A stretch of 64,000 nucleotides of DNA from Candidatus Tepidiaquacellales bacterium UBA2330 (GCA_002344965.1 DDUU01000011.1:4997-68996), one strand, 5' to 3'. Counted from the stretch's first letter, positions 19,884 to 29,141 are shown. The notes: a model not told the origin generated them from the letters alone. Made by a program: numbers and translations.

Positions 19884-20013
19884 AGTAACTTTAATGAATG
19901 ATAAATTAAATATAAATATACTGAGATTTCAACTACTGTAAAAAATATTAAAAAGGAGATCCGGAAGATTTAAAATTTTAGGTTAATTTTTACTGCGGCT
20001 CAAAAATGCTAAA

Positions 20014-20430
20014 TTAATTTTCTGAAGTTTTAATTGTAACTAAATGCCAGGTTACCCCGACTGCAATAATTATCAAAAGAATCCTGATGTATAAGAGATC
20101 TGTTAGTAAAAGGGCTGAAGCAAGAATTCCGATCCACAGAAATGTGATGGAAAAGATTTTTGAATTCAGAGTCATTCCTCTTCCTGAAGAATAGTCATTA
20201 AGATATTTACCGAAATACTTATTATTATGAAGCCATTTATGAAATTTTTCAGAACTTCTGGCAAAACACCAGGCTGCCAGTATAAAGAATATAGTGGTAG
20301 GCAGGAGAGGTACAAATATTCCAAGAATGCCTATTGATGTAAGAATTATTCCTGACAGCAACAAAATCCACCTGAAAAAAGAATTCCGGCTGATATTGTA
20401 TTCTGTAGTTTTATTATTTGAATTTTCCAT
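20014..20430 (-). CDS. DUF454 (YbaN-like) inner-membrane protein
   Basis: 138 residues with three to four hydrophobic segments and the DUF454 signature: GILGIFVPLLPTTIFFILAAW followed by CFARSSEKFHKWLHNNKYFGKYLNDY. The family is widespread in bacteria and sits in the inner membrane; its function is unknown. It stands alone between alaS and rpsR, on the strand opposite rpsR. Confidence 0.85.
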   Translation of the reverse strand: MENSNNKTTEYNISRNSFFRWILLLSGIILTSIGILGIFVPLLPTTIFFILAAWCFARSSEKFHKWLHNNKYFGKYLNDYSSGRGMTLNSKIFSITFLWIGILASALLLTDLLYIRILLIIIAVGVTWHLVTIKTSEN

Positions 20431-20532
20431 GAGACAGTTTCAAAAATGGTAAATTTTATATTCTTATTAAAGTTCAAAATAGATAATAGTCGTAACAGAT
20501 TTCAATAACTTAATCTTTATTTGAAAATTTAT

Positions 20533-20561
20533 TTGACTTCTAATAAAAATAGAATTGTAAT
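20533..20561 (+). promoter_or_regulatory. Sigma-70-like promoter for rpsR
   Basis: TTGACT (20533-20538), 17 bases, then TGTAAT (20556-20561): five of six matches to each consensus hexamer at optimal spacing, about 50 bases ahead of the rpsR start. It shows rpsR has its own promoter, away from the rpsF cluster. Confidence 0.55.
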
Positions 20562-20611
20562 TATTTCATAAAATAGATAAATTGTAGACTATTTTAATAA
20601 ATTAATCCGAA

Positions 20612-20899
20612 ATGAAAAGAAGTAACTTAAAAAAATCCAATTACAAATTAACACAACAGATAACCGCTAAAAAGAATCAGCCGAAGAAAAGAGACCCGTT
20701 TAAAGAGCGTGGTGTTAAAGATTATATCGATATATTTGACGCAAGACTTCTTACTAGATTTCTAAATGAACAGGGAAAATTACTTCCTGCCAGGATCACG
20801 GGAGCTACATCTAAAATGCAGAGAAAACTCAATACGGCAATCAAAAGAGCAAGACATCTCGCGATTATTCCGTTTGTCAGTGAAGGCACAAGATATTAA
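20612..20899 (+). CDS. rpsR: 30S ribosomal protein bS18, cysteine-free
   Basis: 95 residues. The core from RGVKDYIDIFDARLLTRFLNE through GKLLPARITGATSKMQRKL and AIKRARHLAIIPFV is unmistakable S18. It has a basic N-terminal extension (about 28 residues, LKKSNYKLTQQITAKKNQPK) and no cysteine at all, so this is the zinc-independent (C-minus) form. In most bacteria rpsR lies between rpsF/ssb and rplI; here that cluster (30944-32520) lacks it. It has its own promoter-like boxes upstream and an intrinsic terminator downstream, so it is a self-contained transcription unit. S18 pairs with S6 on the 30S platform. Confidence 0.96.
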   Translation: MKRSNLKKSNYKLTQQITAKKNQPKKRDPFKERGVKDYIDIFDARLLTRFLNEQGKLLPARITGATSKMQRKLNTAIKRARHLAIIPFVSEGTRY

Positions 20900-20929
20900 T
20901 AAAATCATTTTATAAAATAACTTTTAGAT

Positions 20930-20959
20930 AACTCTCGGGCTCCGGCGCGGGAGTTTTTT
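20930..20959 (+). terminator. Rho-independent terminator after rpsR
   Basis: Stem AACTCTCG (20930-20937) pairs with CGGGAGTT (20948-20955), with one T-G wobble and a GC-rich loop, followed by a T-run. It ends only a few bases before the nuclease ATG at 20964, so that gene needs a promoter inside this region or read-through. Confidence 0.8.
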
Positions 20960-20963
20960 ATTT

Positions 20964-21959
20964 ATGAAGAAAAATATTTTACTTTACTTATCTGCGTTAT
21001 ATTTTTTTATTTTTTCAGGATATTCCTTCTCGCAGATCTCCGAAAACAATTCTTTGATATTAGGAACATTTAAAATAACAAAAGTTATAGACGGTGATAC
21101 ATTTAAATTTGAAAATCTCGACGGATCATCAAGACTGCTTGGAATTGATACGGAGGAAACTTTTAAAACAGATGATGCAGCAGCGAAAACAGATGAGATT
21201 TCTGCAAAATGGGATGAATACTATAGATTAGAAAAAGGAGAGAATAAAATGCCCGTTAAAACCAATTCACCTCTTGGTTACGAGGCAATGATATGGGCTA
21301 AGGAATTTCTAAAGGATGTTGAAAATGCAAGACTTGAATTGGAAGATGAAAACAGAGCCATGGATATTTTCGGAAGGCATCTTGTTTATATGTTTGTGCA
21401 GAAGGACGGTAAAGAAATTAATTACAATGTCGAATGTGTGAGATTGGGTTACAGCCCTTATTTTAACAAATACGGAAACAGTAAAAAATATCATCAGGAT
21501 TTTATTGCCGCTCAGGAATACGCCAGAAATAATAAACTGGGTATTTGGGATCCCGATAAGAAACATTATCCGGATTATGAAGAAAGAATCAACTGGTGGA
21601 ATAAGAGAGCTGAACAGCTTGAGAATTTTGAAAAAAAATATTCAGACAACGAAAATTATTTTAATCTTTCAGACGAAAGTGATTTCAAAAGACTTTCGGA
21701 AAATGTAGGAAATGAAATAATAGTATTCGGAAATATTTCGGATGTTCTTACGAAAAAATTTCCATATCTCCTAAGAATTCCGCGAACAAAGGAAGATACT
21801 TTTGAACTTGTAATTTTTGAGGATAATGCTAATCTCTTAAATGAAATGGAGATAGATAATAAAAAGGAATACTATACTTATATTAAAGGGACTCTTGGAG
21901 TATATAAAGGAAAATATCAGATAGAATTGAAAGATAAAGATCAGATCTGGATTGAATGA
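20964..21959 (+). CDS. Secreted staphylococcal-nuclease-like protein
   Basis: 331 residues with a signal peptide (about 1-25, ending YSFSQ). The SNase-like domain (about 30-200) has ITKVIDGDTFKFEN and GSSRLLGIDTEET, which correspond to the Ca-binding Asp and the first active-site Arg region, then RLGYSPYFNKYG and AQEYARNNKLGIWDPD, the usual end of the fold. The C-terminal 130 residues look like an OB-fold (EIIVFGNISDVLTKKFPYLL, YIKGTLGVYKGKYQIEL). Likely a periplasmic or secreted nuclease scavenging DNA or RNA. Its stop abuts the convergent phosphatase gene without a spacer. Confidence 0.85.
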   Translation: MKKNILLYLSALYFFIFSGYSFSQISENNSLILGTFKITKVIDGDTFKFENLDGSSRLLGIDTEETFKTDDAAAKTDEISAKWDEYYRLEKGENKMPVKTNSPLGYEAMIWAKEFLKDVENARLELEDENRAMDIFGRHLVYMFVQKDGKEINYNVECVRLGYSPYFNKYGNSKKYHQDFIAAQEYARNNKLGIWDPDKKHYPDYEERINWWNKRAEQLENFEKKYSDNENYFNLSDESDFKRLSENVGNEIIVFGNISDVLTKKFPYLLRIPRTKEDTFELVIFEDNANLLNEMEIDNKKEYYTYIKGTLGVYKGKYQIELKDKDQIWIE

Positions 21960-23702
21960 TCAGGAAATTTTCTTTAAAACTATAATAGTTATATCATCAT
22001 ACTGAGGCATATTTTCTGAGAATTCAAGAAGTGAATCTTTAATTGAATTAATAATTTCTTTTGGACTTTTTGATTTTTCAGAAAAAATTACTTCTTTAAG
22101 TTTCGTTTCTCCGTATTCTTCATTATTTATATCAAGAGCTTCAGTCACTCCGTCTGTATATAGGACTATTAAATCATCTTTCTCTAAATGAACCTTTCCT
22201 ATTTCGTAATTCATTTCAACATCTAATATTCCAATTATAAATCCTCCTTCAGTAAGCTCCCTGAATTCATTATTCTTAAGCAATAACGGAGGATTATGAC
22301 CGGCATTAATATATTCGAATGTATTTTCTTTATTATCCAGTATTCCCCAGAAAAAAGTGATAAATTTTTCTGATGATGTATTTTCATAAATGAGTTCGTT
22401 AATCTTTTCAGTTACTTTGGCTAAATTAAACTCGCCCTCTTTATATAGCTTAAGATAAGAATGAACGGCGGACTGAATGCTAGCCATCAAAAGTGAAGCA
22501 GGTGTACCTTTTCCTGATACATCAGCTATTACAAGAACTAATTTATCCTCAGTTAGTTTGATGACATCAAAATAGTCACCGCCGATTTGTAAAGCAGGCA
22601 TATTTAGTCCCGAAATTTTATAATCTTTCGTTTCAGGAATTTTATTCGGGAGTAGCGCTATCTGAATTTCTCTTGCAACTATTAATTCACTCTCTATTTT
22701 TTGTTTGCTCAAATATTCCTGAAATAAAAAGTAGTTATGAAGAGAGATAAGTGACATATTCATGATTGATTCAAGAAATTCAATATCCTCTGCGGTATAT
22801 GGATTTTTGCTGAGTTTTTTACCGAGACAGATTATGCTGTCTATCTCATTGTTAATAATTGTTGGAATATATAACTCGAACCCTTTGGAAAACAAATACT
22901 CAAAGAAAGGTTCCTGCGAACTTTTATCTATAATTAAAGATCTCTTAAAATCCTGATTAATATTATCCCCTGAAAAAAGAATATCCGGATTAAATTTATC
23001 TAATTCAAAATTTTTGCTGTCCTTAATGATTTTAAATCTATTGTTACTGTCTCTTGATAAAATTGCATAATCTTTAATGCCAAAATTACCAAGTAAAGTA
23101 TAATTCAAAAGCTTTATAATTTTTTTCTTGTCAATAAAACTGGAATTAAATTCCTTGCCTAATTCAAACAATGAATTTAACTGTCTAATTTTATTGTTTA
23201 ATGCGCTGTTTAATTCAGTAACCTGTTCAAATTTAATTGTATTTTCAACAGCTGAGGAGGATATATTAAGCATAGTCTCGATAAATATTATTTCATTATT
23301 AAAAAGCTCGGTATTGTTAAGCTTTTTCCCGAGACATAATATGCCGAGATATTTATTCTGAAAATAGATTTTAAAATAATATTCAAATCTGTGTTCATTT
23401 AAAAAATCACTTTTATCGGTAATATCATTAAAATTAAAAACAGATAATTTTGGAAATTCAGCTTCAATTGATGTGTTGAGTAATTTAAGATCAATGCCTT
23501 TTACCGCTTTAATAATGTATCTGAAATCGGCATCACTTGTTTTAAGTAAAACAACTGCTTTTGAAATGAGCATTTTGCCCATTACGCTGAGTAAGATATT
23601 ATTGAGAATGTAGTTTAGATCTAATTTACTGCTGATCAGCTGAGAGAATTCTATTAAAGAATTTAATTCAAGTTGTTTTCTGGCAGGACCATTGATTTCC
23701 AT
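21960..23702 (-). CDS. RsbU-like PP2C phosphatase with two GAF domains
   Basis: 580 residues, no membrane segments. Two GAF-type domains (about 15-165 and 185-330), a connecting helix (KQKIESELIVAREIQIALLP) and a PP2C/SpoIIE domain (about 370-580) with GGDYFDVIKL, LVIADVSGKGTPASLLM, LYTDGVTEALD and YDDITIIVL. It should dephosphorylate the phospho-STAS protein encoded two genes upstream in the same operon, restarting the partner switch when a small ligand or redox cue binds the GAF domains. 40 bases after the kinase gene. Confidence 0.9.
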   Translation of the reverse strand: MEINGPARKQLELNSLIEFSQLISSKLDLNYILNNILLSVMGKMLISKAVVLLKTSDADFRYIIKAVKGIDLKLLNTSIEAEFPKLSVFNFNDITDKSDFLNEHRFEYYFKIYFQNKYLGILCLGKKLNNTELFNNEIIFIETMLNISSSAVENTIKFEQVTELNSALNNKIRQLNSLFELGKEFNSSFIDKKKIIKLLNYTLLGNFGIKDYAILSRDSNNRFKIIKDSKNFELDKFNPDILFSGDNINQDFKRSLIIDKSSQEPFFEYLFSKGFELYIPTIINNEIDSIICLGKKLSKNPYTAEDIEFLESIMNMSLISLHNYFLFQEYLSKQKIESELIVAREIQIALLPNKIPETKDYKISGLNMPALQIGGDYFDVIKLTEDKLVLVIADVSGKGTPASLLMASIQSAVHSYLKLYKEGEFNLAKVTEKINELIYENTSSEKFITFFWGILDNKENTFEYINAGHNPPLLLKNNEFRELTEGGFIIGILDVEMNYEIGKVHLEKDDLIVLYTDGVTEALDINNEEYGETKLKEVIFSEKSKSPKEIINSIKDSLLEFSENMPQYDDITIIVLKKIS

Positions 23703-23742
23703 TTTATAACTGCAGATTTGAAAGTGATTGTGAAACTGAATA

Positions 23743-24159
23743 CTATAGATTTTTAATCAAAGTAAGACTGTTTTTATCAGGGTTTAAGTGTAAAAACTCA
23801 ATTTTGTTCATGAATTTTTTCATTATAGGGACGCCGAGACCGCCTATTTTAAATTTATTAAAATATTCTTTCATATCAGGATTGCTGATATTATTAGGAT
23901 CAAATGCTTTTCCTTTGTAATTAAGTTTTATGATAAATTGATTTTCATTTGTATTTAACTCAACTTCAATAATTTCCTTATCATTATACATATGAGCATG
24001 CTTAATAATATTAGTGCACGCTTCATCGACAGATAAAATAATCTGATTAACAGAGCTTTCATCAAATCCAAAAGTTCTTGCCTTATCCTCAATGAATTTT
24101 CTTAATAAATGTAAATTCTTAGTTGAACTTTTAAACAATATTTTATTTGTCTTATCCAT
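23743..24159 (-). CDS. RsbW-like anti-sigma/switch kinase (HATPase)
   Basis: 138 residues forming a single GHKL ATPase domain. The N-box reads LSVDEACTNIIKHAH (Glu46 and Asn50) and the glycine box GGLGVPIMKKFMNKIEFL. It should bind and phosphorylate the STAS partner encoded ten bases upstream and hold a target inactive when free. Classic relatives (RsbW, SpoIIAB) sequester a sigma factor, but no sigma gene is adjacent here, so the target is open. Confidence 0.9.
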   Translation of the reverse strand: MDKTNKILFKSSTKNLHLLRKFIEDKARTFGFDESSVNQIILSVDEACTNIIKHAHMYNDKEIIEVELNTNENQFIIKLNYKGKAFDPNNISNPDMKEYFNKFKIGGLGVPIMKKFMNKIEFLHLNPDKNSLTLIKNL

Positions 24160-24169
24160 TTATTATAAA

Positions 24170-24514
24170 TCAATTGAATTTTTCAATTGCAGCATCTTCT
24201 TCTTTATAAATTTCAAACAATATCGGAAATCCTAACATATCAAAAATATTATAAATTTTATCACTCATTGCACAAAGTTTTATATCTCCTGCATTATTTC
24301 TTGCAGTTTCAATAAATGCCATAAATACGCCTAATCCGGCACTGCTTATATAGGATAATTTTTCAAAATTTACAATGATTTTGAATTTTTTCTCCGAAAT
24401 TATTTTCTCAAAACACTTCTCCAGCTCTACGGAAGTGTGTGCATCCAGATAACCTTCAAGACCTAAAATTGAAATGTTATCTTTTTGCTTGGTTTTTATT
24501 GAAAACTCTTCCAT
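24170..24514 (-). CDS. STAS-domain anti-sigma factor antagonist (RsbV-like)
   Basis: 114 residues, a single STAS domain, with the phosphoacceptor loop LSYISSAGLGVF; Ser58, by alignment with the DSSGLG loop of SpoIIAA, is the likely site. Unphosphorylated, it would bind the neighbouring kinase and release that kinase's target. First gene of the three-gene partner-switching operon STAS, kinase, phosphatase. Confidence 0.9.
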   Translation of the reverse strand: MEEFSIKTKQKDNISILGLEGYLDAHTSVELEKCFEKIISEKKFKIIVNFEKLSYISSAGLGVFMAFIETARNNAGDIKLCAMSDKIYNIFDMLGFPILFEIYKEEDAAIEKFN

Positions 24515-24745
24515 TATATATATATATTTTAATTTGTGCCAAAATCAATAAAATTAATGTTAAAATAAATGGTAATATTTAAATTAAAAATTCCTTTTGT
24601 ATATTTTACCGGATAGTATATTCCAATTGAGTAGAAATTAAAATGCTGATAACGATACTTGAAAATATTTTTTTAATTTTAAAAAAAGATACCGGATATG
24701 TATTTTTGTATACCAAATATCATAGATTATAATTCGTATTTAGAT

Positions 24746-24753
24746 TATCTTTG
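24746..24753 (+). promoter_or_regulatory. Possible Bacteroidota-type -7 box before anmK
   Basis: TATCTTTG fits the TAnnTTTG -7 consensus of the Bacteroidetes primary sigma factor, nine bases ahead of the anmK ATG. No clear -33 TTTG at the right spacing, so this is tentative. Confidence 0.25.
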
Positions 24754-24761
24754 TTGCATTA

Positions 24762-25928
24762 ATGAAGATTTTAAAAGGAAAGAGAATTAAGTCCTGCAGA
24801 AAAATTATCGGGATTTTATCAGGTACATCTGTAGATGCTGTGGATTTAGTTCTTACAGAAATAAAAGGATCTGGTGTAAATACCGGGATTAAAGTATTAG
24901 ATTTTTATTCTTTACCTATTAATTCAGAACTGAAAAATATTATTTTAAATCTCTCATCTGATAGAAATAACGCCTCCGGCGATATTTGTAAATTAAATTT
25001 CATAATCGGAAGATTATTTAGTTTTACAATTAATAAATTCTTAAAAAAAAATAAAATTTCACCCCGAGAAATAGATTTGATAGGTTCCCACGGTCAGACT
25101 ATACACCATTACCCGTTTAAAAAATACCAATCCGGATTTTATTCGAATTCTACATTGCAGATCGGCGATATTTCAGTAATAGCAAATGATACGGGAATTG
25201 ACACTGTCGGCGATTTCAGAACAGCTGATGTCGCGGTAAATGGGCAGGGAGCGCCTCTTGTACCTTATCTTGATTACATAATAAGCCGGAAAAGAAAATT
25301 AAATACTGTTTTTCTTAATATCGGCGGTATTTCAAATGTTACTTATATAAGTAAAAATTCCCGGCTAAATGATGTAATTGCCTTTGACACAGGTCCCGGT
25401 AATATATTGTTAGACATTATCTCTCAAAAATATTTTAATAAAAAATTCGATAAAGACGGTAACATTGCATCTAAAGGAAAAATTAATCCAAAACTGATCA
25501 GTAAATTGCTTTCATTTGATAAATTTATTAAAATGAAACCTCCAAAATCCACCGGGAGAGATTATTATAATCAGGAATTTTTAAAAAAAATTATCGGCAA
25601 AAAGAGATATGATCCGTCGGATATCATGGCTACTTTTAATTTTTATACGGCTTACTCAGTATTCTTAAATATTAAAAATCTGAATATTGATACTATTGTT
25701 ATTAGCGGAGGCGGGTCTTTTAATTTAGTTCTTGTCAGTCATATTATGAGTTTGTTCGATAATATTGCAGTTGAATATCTGGATTTTAACGGTATAAATT
25801 CTTCCAATAAAGAAGCTGTATTGTTTGCTGTATTGGCAAATGAACTCGTATGCGGAAATAAAGCAAATATCAGATCTGTTACCGGAGCTGATAAAAATGT
25901 TTTTCTTGGTAAAATGAGCTTTGCATAA
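24762..25928 (+). CDS. anmK: Anhydro-N-acetylmuramic acid kinase
   Basis: 388 residues. It converts 1,6-anhydro-MurNAc from peptidoglycan turnover to MurNAc-6-phosphate. Motifs: GILSGTSVDAVDLVLTE (the usual GTSxDG loop, here with Ala after the Asp), SHGQTIHHYP, DFRTADVAVNGQGAPLVPYLD containing the catalytic Asp, NIGGISNVTY and FDTGPGNILLD for ATP binding, and ISGGGSFN. First of four closely spaced genes; the next start is nine bases after its stop. No MurQ-type etherase lies nearby, so the following recycling step is encoded elsewhere or differs. Confidence 0.92.
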   Translation: MKILKGKRIKSCRKIIGILSGTSVDAVDLVLTEIKGSGVNTGIKVLDFYSLPINSELKNIILNLSSDRNNASGDICKLNFIIGRLFSFTINKFLKKNKISPREIDLIGSHGQTIHHYPFKKYQSGFYSNSTLQIGDISVIANDTGIDTVGDFRTADVAVNGQGAPLVPYLDYIISRKRKLNTVFLNIGGISNVTYISKNSRLNDVIAFDTGPGNILLDIISQKYFNKKFDKDGNIASKGKINPKLISKLLSFDKFIKMKPPKSTGRDYYNQEFLKKIIGKKRYDPSDIMATFNFYTAYSVFLNIKNLNIDTIVISGGGSFNLVLVSHIMSLFDNIAVEYLDFNGINSSNKEAVLFAVLANELVCGNKANIRSVTGADKNVFLGKMSFA

Positions 25929-25937
25929 ATTTATCCA

Positions 25938-26666
25938 ATGAATCATAAAGTAGCGATAGTTACGGGAGGAACCGGAGCAATTGGCAGAGCAATATCATTT
26001 AAATTATCAGATGAGGGAATAAAAATTTATGTTCCGACCCGTGATTTAGCTAAATTCAATGAAGTGTTTGACAGATCTCAGAATGCAGATACAAATGAGT
26101 TTAATCTGAATAAGATTTTTTCATTTAATTGTGATATTACTGATGAGAATTCCGTAATTGAATTTGTAAATAATATATGTGCTATTGAAAACGGGAGGAT
26201 TGATTATCTGATAAATACTGCCGGAGGAATTGACAATCCTGTTAAAACTGCGGAACTTAAAACAAAGTCTTTATTGAATATGCTTGATTTAAATTTTATG
26301 TCGGCTTTTTATTTTTCAAGAGAAGTTTTGAAGTATATGTTAAAAAATAATTTCGGAAGAATCATTTCATTCGGAAGTAAATCTTCAACAGAGATCACTG
26401 CAGATAGATTTGCTTATTCATTTTCTAAAAGAGGTGTTATTGATCTTATGAATATATTGAGCGAAGAAAATAAAGATTTTAATATTCGATGCAATACAAT
26501 TATTCCCGGGATTGTGGATACTCCGTCAAACAGGGAATGGGGCGATGAAGATGATTTTAAAAAATGGACAAATACAAATGATATAGCTGAAATTGTTTCA
26601 GATTTATTAAAAGATAAATTCAAATCTTTAAGAAGCTCAGAGTTAAAGCTTTATAATTCAGTTTAA
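25938..26666 (+). CDS. SDR-family oxidoreductase
   Basis: 242 residues, a classical short-chain dehydrogenase: IVTGGTGAIGRAIS (TGxxxGxG cofactor loop), LINTAGG (NNAG-like), catalytic Ser in RIISFGSKSS and YSFSK as the YxxxK dyad, IIPGIVDTPSN near the C-terminus. Cytoplasmic, NAD(P)-dependent. It lies between anmK and an epimerase with gaps of 9 and 19 bases, implying co-transcription. Substrate unknown; FabG-like sequence alone does not imply fatty acid synthesis. Confidence 0.85.
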   Translation: MNHKVAIVTGGTGAIGRAISFKLSDEGIKIYVPTRDLAKFNEVFDRSQNADTNEFNLNKIFSFNCDITDENSVIEFVNNICAIENGRIDYLINTAGGIDNPVKTAELKTKSLLNMLDLNFMSAFYFSREVLKYMLKNNFGRIISFGSKSSTEITADRFAYSFSKRGVIDLMNILSEENKDFNIRCNTIIPGIVDTPSNREWGDEDDFKKWTNTNDIAEIVSDLLKDKFKSLRSSELKLYNSV

Positions 26667-26685
26667 TTAAAAATATTTTAAATAC

Positions 26686-27729
26686 ATGAAAATTATTGTA
26701 ACGGGCGGAGCGGGTTTTCTCGGCTTTCATATATCACAAAAAATTAACAGAATAACGGAGTTTAATAACTGTACATTCTTTGACATTGCTGAATTTGAAA
26801 AAGATGAATACAATAAAAATATAAACTGTATTTACGGGGACGTAAGAGATAAAGCGCAAATGGATGAAATGATGAAAGGTGCAGATGTGGTAATACACTG
26901 CGCCGCTGCTTTACCTCTATGGAAAAAGAAAGACATATTCGAAACAAATGTTGACGGGACAAGAAATGTTATGCAAAGTTCTCTGAATAATAATGTTAAC
27001 AGAGTTATTCATATTTCATCAACAGCAGTTTACGGAGTTCCGGATGTACATCCTTTGTATGAAGACCATCCCCGGGAAGGAGTAGGTCCTTACGGCACTA
27101 GTAAAGTTATGGCAGAGGAAGTCTGTGAAGAATACAGAAAAAAAGGTTTGCCAATATGCATTTTAAGACCGAAAAGTTTTATCGGAACGGCAAGACTCGG
27201 CGTTTTTCAGATACTTTATGACTGGGTAGAAACCGGTGTAAAAATTCCAATCATCGGAAACGGGAAAAACAGATATCAGCTTTTTGAAGTTGAAGATCTT
27301 GTAGATGCAATACTGCTTGCTTCTACGCTTCCTCTGGATAAAATAAACGATACATTTAATGTTGGTGCTAAAGAATTTAAGACTGTAAATGAAGATGTAG
27401 GCGCAATGTGTGAATATGCAGGAACAGGATCAAGAGTTATGACAACACCGTCCGGTTTGATTAAGCCTTTGCTTAGATTTTTTGAAATTATAAATGTTTC
27501 ACCATTATATAAATGGATCTATGGTACTGCAGATACTGATTCATTTGTTTCTATTGATAAAGCCCGCACACAGCTTGGATGGGAACCAAAATATTCTAAT
27601 TCAGAAGCACTGATCAGATCTTATCAGTGGTATCTGGATAATAAACATACAATACAGCAGGGTACCGGAGTCACTCACAGAATTGCCTGGAAACAGGGTA
27701 TACTGTCTTTTTTTAAAAAGTTTTTATAA
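26686..27729 (+). CDS. NAD-dependent epimerase/dehydratase
   Basis: 347 residues, extended SDR: VTGGAGFLGFHIS at the N-terminus, VIHCAAALPLW, STAVYGVPD and YGTSKVMAEEV with the catalytic Tyr and Lys, ILRPKSFIGTARLGVF downstream. Acts on an NDP-sugar or a sterol/hydroxyacyl-type substrate; which is not decidable here. Third gene of the anmK operon. Confidence 0.85.
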   Translation: MKIIVTGGAGFLGFHISQKINRITEFNNCTFFDIAEFEKDEYNKNINCIYGDVRDKAQMDEMMKGADVVIHCAAALPLWKKKDIFETNVDGTRNVMQSSLNNNVNRVIHISSTAVYGVPDVHPLYEDHPREGVGPYGTSKVMAEEVCEEYRKKGLPICILRPKSFIGTARLGVFQILYDWVETGVKIPIIGNGKNRYQLFEVEDLVDAILLASTLPLDKINDTFNVGAKEFKTVNEDVGAMCEYAGTGSRVMTTPSGLIKPLLRFFEIINVSPLYKWIYGTADTDSFVSIDKARTQLGWEPKYSNSEALIRSYQWYLDNKHTIQQGTGVTHRIAWKQGILSFFKKFL

Positions 27730-27750
27730 TTATAACTTAGAATCTGTTAA

Positions 27751-29115
27751 ATGAGAAAATTTATACTTGACGTTAATCCTTCAAATGAAGAATTAATCGA
27801 AAAAATAAAGTGTTCATCACCCGGTGAAATTGCTTCCGGAGTTAAACTTGCTCGAAAAGCATTTAAAGTATGGAGTAAAACGCCGCTGAAAAAGCGAATT
27901 GCTCTTTTCAAAAAAATAGCAAAAGATCTGAATAATGAGAAAAAGAGCATCGGCAGGCTAATAACAAAAGAAATGGGTAAAGTTTACAGATCCGCTGTCG
28001 GAGAATGTGAAGGCACTGCTTATGCAATTGAGGAAAATATTAAACTGGCTGAAAAAGCATCTGAAACAGAAATATTTAAAGACGGACCTCTCGTAACTGA
28101 GGTTCATCATATACCAATTGGTGTAGTGGCAGTCATTACACCCTGGAATTTTCCTGTAGGTATGCCTGAGTCGTTATTATCACCGGCTATTCTTATGGGA
28201 AATACCGTTGTATTTAAGCCTTCAGAAAATACACCTTTAACCGGAAAAGCTATATACGATATTTTCAACAGACACCTACCAAAAGGTGTTATAAATTTAC
28301 TGCAGGGAGCTGAAGAAGTCGGTGAAGCTTTATTAAGCTCAGATATAGATATGGTTTCCTTTGTAGGTTCACAGGCAGTAGGAAAAAAAATTATGGAAGC
28401 CTGTTCCAAAAAACTTAACAGATTAGTACTTGAGCTTGGCGGAAAAGATCCGATGATCGTACTTAAAGATGCTGATCTTGATAAAGCTGTAAATTATGCA
28501 GTAAACGGATCTCTGAGGAATTCCGGTCAGGTTTGTGTTTCTGTTGAAAGAATTTACGTTGATCAAAGTATTTTCAGTAAGTTTGAAAAAATGGTTCTAG
28601 ATAAAGTGAAAACATACAGAGTCGGAGATGGATTTGATGACGTAGATATGGGACCTGTAGTAAGCGAATCACAACGAAATCATGTTTTAACTCAAATTGA
28701 AGATGCAAAAAGAAAAGGGGCTAAAGTTTTATTCGGAGGCAGCGCAATGGAACGAAAGGGATTTTTTATTGAACCTACCGTCATCAGTAACCTGAATCAC
28801 AAACATGATATAATGATTACAGAAACTTTTGGACCCGTAATTTGCCTTCAAAAAGTTAAAAATGCTGAAGAAGCTATCGAAAAGGCAAATGATTCTAGTT
28901 TTGGACTCGGAGCTACAGTGTGGACAAAAAATTCTGAAAAAGGAAGAAAAATAGCTGAACAAATTGACTCAGGAATGATAGGGGTCAATCAGGGAATTGG
29001 CGGAGTAACAGGAACTCCGTGGGTTGGCATTAAGCAAAGCGGATTCGGATATCTTGGATCTGTGGAAGGTGTCAGACAGTTTTCCGTACCTAAAAAAATA
29101 TCTTACAAAAAATAA
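27751..29115 (+). CDS. Aldehyde dehydrogenase family protein
   Basis: 454 residues of the NAD(P)-dependent ALDH superfamily, close to succinate-semialdehyde-type enzymes. Signatures: ITPWNFPVGMPESLL, VFKPSENTPLTG, VSFVGSQAVGKKI (cofactor loop), catalytic Glu in LELGGKDPMIV, catalytic Cys in NSGQVCVSVERIYVD, and ETFGPVICLQKV. Last gene of the anmK operon and followed by a strong terminator. Substrate unknown. Confidence 0.9.
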   Translation: MRKFILDVNPSNEELIEKIKCSSPGEIASGVKLARKAFKVWSKTPLKKRIALFKKIAKDLNNEKKSIGRLITKEMGKVYRSAVGECEGTAYAIEENIKLAEKASETEIFKDGPLVTEVHHIPIGVVAVITPWNFPVGMPESLLSPAILMGNTVVFKPSENTPLTGKAIYDIFNRHLPKGVINLLQGAEEVGEALLSSDIDMVSFVGSQAVGKKIMEACSKKLNRLVLELGGKDPMIVLKDADLDKAVNYAVNGSLRNSGQVCVSVERIYVDQSIFSKFEKMVLDKVKTYRVGDGFDDVDMGPVVSESQRNHVLTQIEDAKRKGAKVLFGGSAMERKGFFIEPTVISNLNHKHDIMITETFGPVICLQKVKNAEEAIEKANDSSFGLGATVWTKNSEKGRKIAEQIDSGMIGVNQGIGGVTGTPWVGIKQSGFGYLGSVEGVRQFSVPKKISYKK

Positions 29116-29141
29116 CAATTTCAATTATATCAAAATTAATG

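Noticed and set aside
21960..24514. Possible sigma-B locus
   Set aside because: No sigma factor is present, so it is described only as a partner-switching module.
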